Assembly: GCF_004345605.1 (NCBI RefSeq)
Contig: NZ_SLVY01000001.1
Span: 186,001 to 250,000 of the forward strand
From: Rhodococcus sp. SMB37
GTDB taxonomy: Bacteria; Actinomycetota; Actinomycetes; Mycobacteriales; Mycobacteriaceae
Direction of reading: 5' to 3'
Length of the DNA stretch: 64,000 nt
Shown here: in pieces, positions 37,457 through 44,793 of the stretch
How positions within the stretch are numbered: the first letter of the stretch is position 1
Layout: each line of letters begins with the position of its first letter
Made by a program: the position numbers and the translations under genes
Notes under the pieces: generated by a model
Database searches by the model: none
What the model saw: the letters and a program-made list of their open reading frames with translations, nothing else
What the model was told of the DNA's origin: nothing

Positions 37457-38014
37457 ATGCCGACACCACTCGAAGAAACCACCGCACCTATTTCCGTGGA
37501 ACGTGCAGGGATCTGGGACGCCGAGAGCATCGCCGACGTGGCGGCAGCAACATTTCCGTTGGCGTGCCCACCCGATTCGACGAGCGCGGACGTTGCCGCT
37601 TTCATCGAGGCCACACTCACGGCCGAACGATTCAGCGAGTACCTCACGGACCCGACACGGATCGTTCTCAAAGCCTCCGTCGACGGTGAGATCGTCGGAT
37701 ATCTGATGGCAATCGATGCTCCTCCCGAAGACCCGGAAATCGCCGAGATGATCACCGCGCGCCCGGCGATCGAGATCAGTAAGTTCTACGTCCTCCCGGG
37801 CCGGCACGGTACGGGGGTCTCGAAAGCGCTCATGGCAGCCATCGTCGAGCTCGGCCGCTCAGCCGGTCACGCCGGATTGTGGCTCGGAGTCAATCAGCAG
37901 AATGCGCGAGCGCGTCGCTTCTACGCGAAGGAAGGGTTCGACGTCGTCGGTGAGCGCACGTTCACGGTGGGGTCGCAGATCCACGACGACCACGTGATGC
38001 AGCGCACCCTGTAG
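37457..38014 (+). CDS. GNAT family N-acetyltransferase
   Basis: 185 residues. The acetyl-CoA fold is recognisable: VLKASVDGEIVGYLMAI (beta 2-3), IEISKFYVLPGRHGTGVSKA (beta 4 plus the pyrophosphate-binding RxxGxG/A-like loop), and GLWLGVNQQNARARRFYAKE followed by GFDVVGERTF (beta 5 to 7). It may acetylate a small molecule or a protein N-terminus; the acceptor is unknown. ATG at 37457. Tail-to-tail with zapE. Confidence 0.88.
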   Translation: MPTPLEETTAPISVERAGIWDAESIADVAAATFPLACPPDSTSADVAAFIEATLTAERFSEYLTDPTRIVLKASVDGEIVGYLMAIDAPPEDPEIAEMITARPAIEISKFYVLPGRHGTGVSKALMAAIVELGRSAGHAGLWLGVNQQNARARRFYAKEGFDVVGERTFTVGSQIHDDHVMQRTL

Positions 38015-38029
38015 GGCGCGCTGCATCAC
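37994..38029. terminator. hairpin spanning the GNAT stop codon
   Basis: GTGATGCAGCGC (37994-38005) pairs perfectly with GCGCTGCATCAC (38018-38029), enclosing the GNAT stop codon in the loop. It lies between convergent genes. No U-tract is seen, so its use as a terminator is inferred from position. Confidence 0.5.
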
Positions 38030-38115
38030 GGTTGCAGTCACATCATCAGACTTGCAGAGGCATCCGAACTGCGGGAGTCTGGGCTGCGGACATGCCCGTC
38101 GATCGGACCGCGAGG

Positions 38116-39126
38116 TCAGGCGGGAACCTCGAAGCGCGACAGCGCGAGCAGACGCGAGGTGGCGCGCAGATACTTCTTACGGTAGCCACCGGCCACCATT
38201 TCGGGCGTGAAGATCTCGTCGAGCTTCGCGCCCGCCACCGTCACGGGAATACTCGCGTCGTAGAGACGGTCGGCGAGGACCACCAGTCGCAGGGCAACGG
38301 ACTGATCCTGTGCCGGGTGGACACCGTTGAGGAACACCGCGCTCACACCCTCGACCAGTTTTCCGTAGCGCGAGGGGTGCAGCGTGCTGAGGTGGGCGCA
38401 CAACTCGTCGAAATCGTCGAGCGTCGCGCCGGGAACCTCGTTGGCTCGTTCGACGAGGACCTTCGAGTCGACCGGTTCGGGCGCGGGGGGAAGATCACGG
38501 TGACGGTAGTCGGGGCCGTCGACGCGGAGTGTCTCGAAGATGGAGCCGAGCTTCTTGATCTCGCGGAGGAAGTCCTGCGCCGCGAACCGGCCCTCGCCGA
38601 GCTGACCGGGAAGGGTGTTCGAGGTGGCAACGATCGAGACCCCACGTGCCGACAGCTCGGTCAGCAGCCGGGACACGAGCATGGTGTCGCCGGGATCGTC
38701 CAGTTCGAACTCGTCGATGCACAGCACGCTGTGACTCGACAGTTCCTCGACGGCCTTGTTGAAGCCGAGGGCACCGACGACGTGGGTGAGTTCGACGAAC
38801 GTGCCGAATGCCTTGGGCGAAGGGGCACTGTGGAAGATCGAGGCGAGGAGGTGCGTCTTGCCGACACCGAACCCGCCGTCGAGGTACAGACCGGCACCCG
38901 TGGACGGCGCCTTGCGGCCGAACAGCCCGCGCTTACCACTGCGGATCTTCCCGACCTTCCCGACGAACGCCTCGGCTGCGGCCACGGCAGCTGCCTGGCT
39001 GGGCTCCTCAGGATCCGGGATGTACGACGCGAAACTCACCTCGTCGAACATCGCGGGCGGCACCATTTGCGCCACCAGTTGGTCTGCGGGCACCACCGGA
39101 TTCCGGTCGACGAGACGTTCGTGCAT
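38116..39126 (-). CDS. zapE: ZapE/AFG1-family cell division ATPase
   Basis: 336 residues. Walker A DGGFGVGKTHLLASIF (about 84-99), Walker B VLCIDEFELDDPGD and sensor SIVATSNTLPGQLGEGRFA are those of the AFG1-like P-loop family (bacterial ZapE). M. tuberculosis Rv2670c holds the same place. In E. coli ZapE acts at the Z-ring; a similar role here is inferred. ATG at 39126 chosen; a GTG one codon upstream (39129) is equally possible. Confidence 0.9.
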   Translation of the reverse strand: MHERLVDRNPVVPADQLVAQMVPPAMFDEVSFASYIPDPEEPSQAAAVAAAEAFVGKVGKIRSGKRGLFGRKAPSTGAGLYLDGGFGVGKTHLLASIFHSAPSPKAFGTFVELTHVVGALGFNKAVEELSSHSVLCIDEFELDDPGDTMLVSRLLTELSARGVSIVATSNTLPGQLGEGRFAAQDFLREIKKLGSIFETLRVDGPDYRHRDLPPAPEPVDSKVLVERANEVPGATLDDFDELCAHLSTLHPSRYGKLVEGVSAVFLNGVHPAQDQSVALRLVVLADRLYDASIPVTVAGAKLDEIFTPEMVAGGYRKKYLRATSRLLALSRFEVPA

Positions 39127-39301
39127 CACACCAGGATAGTGGCGGCGAATGGCACATCCAGCACAGGACGGGGTAATGGGATCTACTTCACAGGCCGTTC
39201 ACAGTGAGTTCACCGCATCGGAGCATGACAGGGGTACACCTCGTCCCCTTCTGGGCGCACCGGTGCACACCGCAGCTACGCGCACCTGGCAGGCTGTCCG
39301 C

Positions 39302-40861
39302 ATGCGCAGAACCGGGGTGCTCGCTGTGTGTTGGCTCGCAGTTGCGTCGGTGGTGGCCGCATGCGGAGCGGGTCCCTCGATCCGTCCCGACGTGGCGGTC
39401 GTCCAGGACGTGGGAGGCGAGCAACCGGCCGAGCCCGAAGAGAGCGACCCGGGCGCCACCGAACTTCCGGTACCGCCGAGCGACCTCGCCTGGCGCGACT
39501 GCACGGCCGAAACGATCGGCGGTTTCGGACTGCCACCAGGCCCGACCGGGCTTGTTCTCGAATGTGCACAAGTTCCCACACCGATCGACGTCACGGGCGC
39601 GGTACCCGGATCGTTCCCGCTCGGAGTACTCCGGGCGCGGATCGCCGATACTCCCGACGACGTCGCGCCACTGGTCGTGACGACCGGCTCCGATCTTCCG
39701 TCGAGCCGGGCGCTCGCCGCACTCGCGACCGGCCCGATGTCGGCGATCCTGACCGCCCGCCCGCTGGTCGCTGTCGACCGTCGCGGGCTCGGGATGTCCC
39801 AGGAGATCGACTGCATCTTCGGGGCCGATCGCCGTGCCCTCGCAGACCTCGGGCAATTCGGTCGCAGCGGAGATGCGTCCGATCGCGTCGCCGAACTCGG
39901 TCGACAGGCGACCATCTCGTGCACCGACTACCTGCAACCGCAGCAACTGATGTTCGGTGCATCGCATGCCGCCAGCGATATCGAGCAGCTGCGCCGCGCC
40001 TGGGATGTCGACCGGTTGGGTCTGCTCGGTATCGGCAACGGCGCGACCGTCGCGCTGGCATACGCAGCCGCCTATCCGGGTGGTGTCGGGCGGCTGATCC
40101 TGGACTCACCCTCCGCAGCGACCGCGGACGCCGAATTACTCGCCGAATCCAGTGCGCGAGGGGCGGAGGCCGCCGTCGACGAATTCTCTCGCCGATGTGC
40201 TGCCCTGGAGTGCTCACTGGGGCCGGATCCTCGCGGAGCGATCGAGGAACTCTACGGTCGCGCAGCGGATGGCCTGCTCGCGCCGGTGTCGTCGAATGCG
40301 CTTCTGACAGCGATCACTGCCTTCCTGGGTACACCCCGCGCAGACCTGCAGGCCCGCATCCGCGAGTTGTCCGACATGCTGGCCGCCGCCCGGGACGGCG
40401 ACGTCATGCCACTGCTCGAATCCGTGGGGGCAGCCGAGGCGATGCTGTCGACGGACGGCCAGTGGGTGTCGCAATGCAGCGACGGGCAGCGATGGCCGAC
40501 CGCGATGCGCGCCGTTGAACTACAGAAGATCTGGTCCACGTCGTATCCGTTGTTCGGTGGAGATGCCGCCGTCGCGGCGACGTCGTGTGCGGCGTGGCCG
40601 AGCATGGCGCCGCCGCCGCTCCCGGCAGCCCTCGACGTACCGGTGCTCGTCACCAGTGCGGCCGCAGATCCGATCGTCGGAAACGCCGGCTTGGAATCGG
40701 TCACAGGAGCACTGACTGCGAGCGGTATCCGATGGACGGCTCTGGCATGGCAGGGCGCCGGATACTCGGCGACACTCCATTCGACGTGTGCCCAGAGCCG
40801 CGCCGAGGCATATGTGGCCGATGGTGTGCTTCCACCGAACGGGAGCCTCTGCCCGGCCTGA
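39302..40861 (+). CDS. alpha/beta-hydrolase lipoprotein (Rv2672/TAP-like) lacking the nucleophile Ser
   Basis: 519 residues. Signal peptide with lipobox VVAAC (C21), then an alpha/beta-hydrolase of the tripeptidyl-aminopeptidase-like secreted type. The strand-turn-helix that should carry GxSxG reads LGLLGIGNGATVALAYAAAY, giving G243-I-G245-N-G247, so Gly stands where the catalytic Ser is expected. A candidate Asp (TSAADPIVGNAG) and His (YSATLHSTCAQ) remain. The C-terminus LPPNGSLCPA is TAP-like. It may be a non-catalytic binding protein. The ATG at 39302 was chosen because only it gives a signal peptide. Followed by aftC as in mycobacteria. Confidence 0.8.
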   Translation: MRRTGVLAVCWLAVASVVAACGAGPSIRPDVAVVQDVGGEQPAEPEESDPGATELPVPPSDLAWRDCTAETIGGFGLPPGPTGLVLECAQVPTPIDVTGAVPGSFPLGVLRARIADTPDDVAPLVVTTGSDLPSSRALAALATGPMSAILTARPLVAVDRRGLGMSQEIDCIFGADRRALADLGQFGRSGDASDRVAELGRQATISCTDYLQPQQLMFGASHAASDIEQLRRAWDVDRLGLLGIGNGATVALAYAAAYPGGVGRLILDSPSAATADAELLAESSARGAEAAVDEFSRRCAALECSLGPDPRGAIEELYGRAADGLLAPVSSNALLTAITAFLGTPRADLQARIRELSDMLAAARDGDVMPLLESVGAAEAMLSTDGQWVSQCSDGQRWPTAMRAVELQKIWSTSYPLFGGDAAVAATSCAAWPSMAPPPLPAALDVPVLVTSAAADPIVGNAGLESVTGALTASGIRWTALAWQGAGYSATLHSTCAQSRAEAYVADGVLPPNGSLCPA

Positions 40862-40906
40862 TCGCAGCCTGCAGAGTCCCTGGATGCGTGGTTCGGTCCG
40901 ATTGCG

Positions 40907-42205
40907 GTGTACCGTGCCGTAGTGTTCCTCAGCAGTCTCGAGCCTCGCACCGCCCGCACCACAGCGGAAGTGGTCAAGTGCGTCGTATGGCCATTGGCCG
41001 TACTGACGGTGTTGCATCGGGTCGTCATCAAAGCTGTCAACGGCTTCCGGACCGACGACTTCAAGCCAGTGTACGAGGCCGCGTTGGCGTTCCTCAATCG
41101 TCGCCCGGTATACACCGCCAACTTCGATTGGGTGGATCCGCACTACCTGTATCCACCGTCGGGGACGCTGCTGATATCACCGATTGCCGTAATCGATCCC
41201 GAGCGCTCCCGGTGGTTGTTCATCCTCGCGAACGCGATCGCGATCCTGATTGCCCTCTATCTGCTGCTGCGGATGTTCGGGTTGCGTCTCGATTCTCCGG
41301 TCGCGCCGATCCTCGTGCTGGCCGCGTTCTCATCCGAGACTGTGACCAACACTCTCGTCTTCACCAACATCAACGGCCTCGTGTTGCTCGGCGAGGTGGC
41401 GTTCCTGACGCTGTTGCTCAAACGTCGCGACCTGTGGGCGGGTGTTGCACTCGGCCTCACCTTCGCAGTGAAACCGATTCTGGCGCCCTTGCTGTTGCTA
41501 CCGCTGGTGCGAGGCCAGTGGAAGGTGTTCGTCACCGCCGCCGGTGTTCCCTTGGCACTGACTGCCATCGCGTGGCCGTTGTCGGTCGACGCATGGCAGT
41601 TCGTCGAGCACACTGTGCCGTACCTGCTCGAGTCGCGCGACTACTTCAACAGCGCGATCGTCGGCAACGGCATGTATTACGGACTGCCGGGCTGGCTCGT
41701 CGCGGGTCTGCGGGTCGTGCTCGGGCTGATGTTCGTGGCGTCGATGTGGCTGCTGTACCGCTACTGCCGCGACGACGAACTGTTCTTCGTGTGCACGAGC
41801 ACCGGCGTGCTTCTGGGTGCATCGTTCCTGCTCAGCTCGCTCGGCCAGATGTACTACTCGATGATGCTGTTCCCACTGCTCATGACCGTCTTGCTTCCGA
41901 ACTCGGTCATGCGTAACTGGCCGGCATGGCTCGCCGTCTACGGTTTCCTCAGCTACGACTCATGGCTGTCCGGACGTTGGGTCGAGGCCGGTCGTGCGGC
42001 CGAGTACATGAAGACGACGTTCGGCTGGTCCCTGCTGCTCATCGTGGTCTTCGCAGTCCTCTTCGACCGCTATCTGGCCGCGCGCCGAGAGGGTCGTCTC
42101 GACGGTGGTATCGAACCGTCGCACCTGTTGCGTTCGGCCGAGTCGGAGACCATGGCCCGGTCGAAGCCGGACCAGGAACCGGAGCACGAAACCACAACAC
42201 GTTGA
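40907..42205 (+). CDS. aftC: alpha-(1->3)-arabinofuranosyltransferase AftC
   Basis: 432 residues with about ten membrane helices; GT-C type (DUF2029/GT87) integral membrane transferase. The first extracytoplasmic loop has NGFRTDDFKPVYEAALAFLN with the expected Asp pair (D50, D51), then YLYPPSGTLLISPIAVIDPE. In mycobacteria AftC adds alpha-1,3 arabinofuranose branches to arabinogalactan and LAM from decaprenyl-phosphoarabinose. The C-terminal 40 residues are charged and cytoplasmic. GTG start at 40907 (a second GTG lies at 40922). It follows the Rv2672-like gene and precedes msrB, as in M. tuberculosis. Confidence 0.88.
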   Translation: MYRAVVFLSSLEPRTARTTAEVVKCVVWPLAVLTVLHRVVIKAVNGFRTDDFKPVYEAALAFLNRRPVYTANFDWVDPHYLYPPSGTLLISPIAVIDPERSRWLFILANAIAILIALYLLLRMFGLRLDSPVAPILVLAAFSSETVTNTLVFTNINGLVLLGEVAFLTLLLKRRDLWAGVALGLTFAVKPILAPLLLLPLVRGQWKVFVTAAGVPLALTAIAWPLSVDAWQFVEHTVPYLLESRDYFNSAIVGNGMYYGLPGWLVAGLRVVLGLMFVASMWLLYRYCRDDELFFVCTSTGVLLGASFLLSSLGQMYYSMMLFPLLMTVLLPNSVMRNWPAWLAVYGFLSYDSWLSGRWVEAGRAAEYMKTTFGWSLLLIVVFAVLFDRYLAARREGRLDGGIEPSHLLRSAESETMARSKPDQEPEHETTTR

Positions 42206-42282
42206 CCTGACGCCTCGTCATCCGCCTCGTGGCCGCACCCACTTGATGGCACAGTCACTCGCGCACCGCTAGCGTGGATACC

Positions 42283-42711
42283 ATGACTAGCACCCCCCGA
42301 TCGGAACCCGCACCGAAGGTCACGCTCAGCGACGACGAGTGGCGCGCCAAGCTGACCCCGGCCGAGTACGCGGTGCTGCGCCAGGCGGGTACCGAACGTC
42401 CGCACACCGGCGAATACACCGATACCGAAACCGAGGGCGTCTACGAGTGCCGCGCGTGTGGTGCGGAGTTGTTCCGAAGCTCGGAGAAGTTCCATTCCCA
42501 CTGTGGCTGGCCGTCGTTCTTCGATCCGTCCGAGTCCGACGCCGTGATCCTGCGTGCCGACGACAGCCTCGGAATGCGGCGGGTCGAGGTTCTGTGCGCG
42601 TCGTGCCACAGCCACATGGGCCACGTGTTCGAGGGTGAGGGCTATCCGACGCCCACCGATCAGCGGTACTGCATCAACTCGATTTCCCTGCGCCTGGTTC
42701 CGAAGGCCTGA
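42283..42711 (+). CDS. msrB: peptide methionine-(R)-S-oxide reductase MsrB
   Basis: 142 residues. Reduces the R epimer of methionine sulfoxide in proteins. Zinc cysteines C56 and C59 (YECRACGAELF) and C105 and C108 (VLCASCHSHMGHVF) are present, and the catalytic Cys is C130 in RYCINSISL. HTGEYTDTETEGVY and HCGWPSFFDP are family-typical. ATG at 42283 preferred over GTG at 42274. Its last 38 bp overlap the convergent HAD gene. Confidence 0.95.
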   Translation: MTSTPRSEPAPKVTLSDDEWRAKLTPAEYAVLRQAGTERPHTGEYTDTETEGVYECRACGAELFRSSEKFHSHCGWPSFFDPSESDAVILRADDSLGMRRVEVLCASCHSHMGHVFEGEGYPTPTDQRYCINSISLRLVPKA

Positions 42712-43399
42712 TGCCTGCGGCCGACAGTGCTCTCCACAATGCATCGGGTCGTTCGGCGGTGGGACGAGGTTCGACGAGCTCGAACGAGCATCCGATCTTG
42801 CGGGCGGCACCGTCGGCCTTCTCACTGTCGCCGATCATGAGGGTGCGAGTGGGATCGACTCCCAGCGTCTCGACGGCGTACCGGAAGATCTCCGGTTCCG
42901 GTTTGACAGCCCCCACTTCGAACGACAACGTGAACGCCGAGACGAGATCGTCGACACCGAGTACGGCGAAGGCCGGCCGGATGTCGAAGGCAATGTTGCT
43001 GAGCACCCCGATTCGGTAGCCCTCGCCCGACAGAGCCTCGATCACCGGGACCGTGTCGGGATATACGGTCCAGCAGGCCGGGTCCGTCACCTTCGCGTAC
43101 AAATTCTGGGCCTGCTGTGGGTCGGCGACACCGGACTTCCTCAGCACCGTGAGATAGGCCTCCCGATGCCACGCCGGGTCGCGGTCACGATTGGTCCAGG
43201 CGTGATGCTCTTCGGCGTCCATCTCGACAGGTTGCCCGGTCGGGGCCGTGAGGCGTCGCATCAATTCGGCCTGCTGGTGCACATCGAACTGTGCACCAGC
43301 GTTGTCGGTGATCTGCTCCATCCAGCTGTCGTCCTCTTCCAGCCTGAACAGCGTGCCGGAGAAGTCGAACAGGACGGCGTCGAACGAAGTCGTGCCCAT
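42674..43399 (-). CDS. HAD-superfamily hydrolase-like protein
   Basis: 241 residues. Motif I is AVLFDFSGTLF, with the nucleophile Asp kept but Ser in place of the second Asp (DxS rather than DxD). Motif II is GVLSNIAFDIRP, the motif III Lys lies in VGAVKPEPEIF, and motif IV is LMIGDSEKADG. The cap is helical (about 25-95). It could be a phosphatase with altered acid/base chemistry or a dehalogenase-like enzyme; the substrate is unknown. ATG at 43399. It overlaps msrB tail-to-tail by 38 bp. Confidence 0.82.
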   Translation of the reverse strand: MGTTSFDAVLFDFSGTLFRLEEDDSWMEQITDNAGAQFDVHQQAELMRRLTAPTGQPVEMDAEEHHAWTNRDRDPAWHREAYLTVLRKSGVADPQQAQNLYAKVTDPACWTVYPDTVPVIEALSGEGYRIGVLSNIAFDIRPAFAVLGVDDLVSAFTLSFEVGAVKPEPEIFRYAVETLGVDPTRTLMIGDSEKADGAARKIGCSFELVEPRPTAERPDALWRALSAAGIRPSEPGAGKSS

Positions 43400-43475
43400 A
43401 CCTCGAAAGGCTAACAACGGTGGCTGACAACAGACGAATGGAAGTCTGATACTCGGTGCCGACACCGAGCTGCTC

Positions 43476-44750
43476 TCAGTCGGCGTACATTCCGTCGATC
43501 AAGCCCTTAGCGATCGTAGAGGCCGGATCACGGCCGTCGACGCCGGGCGCCAAGTTTGCCCAGACAACGAGCGTGATGCCGTTCTCAGGATCCGATCCCA
43601 TGAACGAGTTGTATCCGGGCAGTTCGCCGGTGTGCCCGTACATCGGTCCCATCTTGGCGATCCCCCAGCCGTAGCCTGCCGAGTCGGGCACGGACGGGTC
43701 GGTCGGGAGGATGCTGTCCATCCGCTGTCGTTGCAGGTCCACATCGAGTACCGAACCGTCGGTGAGCGCCTCGACCCAGGTCGCCAGGTCGTTCGCAGTC
43801 GCGATACCCGCCCCGGCGGCCCACGCCCACGACGGATCGGTGTTCGTGACGTCCGTGGGGGCAAGGGTTCCGTTTTCGGCTTCGGTCTGCATTTCCTCGG
43901 GCAGAGCAGGATCGGTGAGGGTGAGCATGTTGGTGCCGAAGAAGTAGCCGTGAGAATAGGGCGTGGGGAGCGCCACCTCGGTAGCGTCCGGGAACGACGA
44001 ATTCGTCATCCTGGTCGTCCGGAAGATCCGTTCGTCGAAGATATCCGACAACGGCTGGCCATCGAGCTGTTCTGCGATCAGGCCGAGCAGGATGTAGTTG
44101 GTGTTCGAGTAGTGGTAGCCCTCCCCCGGCGGGAAATACGGCGGGTGGGCGTAGGCGAGTGCGAGCAGTTCATCGGGCTCCCAGACCCGCTCCGGATCAT
44201 TGTCGAGTGCCTCATTGAGTTCCGGGGTCTCGCTGTAGTTGTACAGGCCCGACCTCATGTTCAGAAGCTGTTCGATGGTGATGTTCTCGCCGTTCGGGAC
44301 ATCGGGCCGGTGTTCCGACACCGGATCCGACAGCGACAGTGCACCCTCGGACACCATCTGGAGGATGACGGTCGCCGTCCAGGTCTTCGTATTGGAGCCG
44401 ATGCGGATGTGATCGTCGAGAGAGACCGGATCGCCTCCATCACGCTCGGTGGTTCCGTAGGTCGCGGTGATCGTGCCCGACGGCGTGCGCAGCAGCGCGA
44501 CCGCTCCGGGTAGGAGGAATTCCTGCGCGCCCGACTCGAGCGCGGACTGCAATTCGGCTTGATCCACCGGGCTCGGGGTCCCGGCCGCGGGCGCTTCGGA
44601 ACCCGATGTCGTGGCCGTCGCCGTTTCCGTTGCCGATGTGGCGGAGGATGTGTCGTCCCCCGAATCCGCGCATGCACCGGCGAACAGAACCACTGCGACT
44701 GCGGCGCCGGCAGCCCGCAGACGACGATCGCTTACCGCACGGCGCTTCAT
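43476..44750 (-). CDS. secreted serine hydrolase, class C beta-lactamase/DD-peptidase fold
   Basis: 424 residues. Lipoprotein-like signal peptide (VVLFAGACADS, C27), a Ser/Thr/Ala linker to about residue 60, then the penicillin-binding fold: nucleophile motif S119-N-T-K122 in IGSNTKTWTA, and YSN in GYHYSNTNYILLGLIAEQL. GMYGHTGELPGYNSF-like PMYGHTGELPGYNSFMGSD holds the HxG third motif. It may be a carboxypeptidase, esterase or beta-lactamase; the fold alone does not say which. Surface-anchored by prediction. Confidence 0.85.
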   Translation of the reverse strand: MKRRAVSDRRLRAAGAAVAVVLFAGACADSGDDTSSATSATETATATTSGSEAPAAGTPSPVDQAELQSALESGAQEFLLPGAVALLRTPSGTITATYGTTERDGGDPVSLDDHIRIGSNTKTWTATVILQMVSEGALSLSDPVSEHRPDVPNGENITIEQLLNMRSGLYNYSETPELNEALDNDPERVWEPDELLALAYAHPPYFPPGEGYHYSNTNYILLGLIAEQLDGQPLSDIFDERIFRTTRMTNSSFPDATEVALPTPYSHGYFFGTNMLTLTDPALPEEMQTEAENGTLAPTDVTNTDPSWAWAAGAGIATANDLATWVEALTDGSVLDVDLQRQRMDSILPTDPSVPDSAGYGWGIAKMGPMYGHTGELPGYNSFMGSDPENGITLVVWANLAPGVDGRDPASTIAKGLIDGMYAD

Positions 44751-44793
44751 GAGTATTCAGACTACTGCGACATCACTCGAATAGTGACGTGTT

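Noticed and set aside
37216-37755. 179-residue minus-strand frame opposite the GNAT gene
   Set aside because: It is Ser/Ala-rich with no motif, and the GNAT fold on the plus strand is clear.
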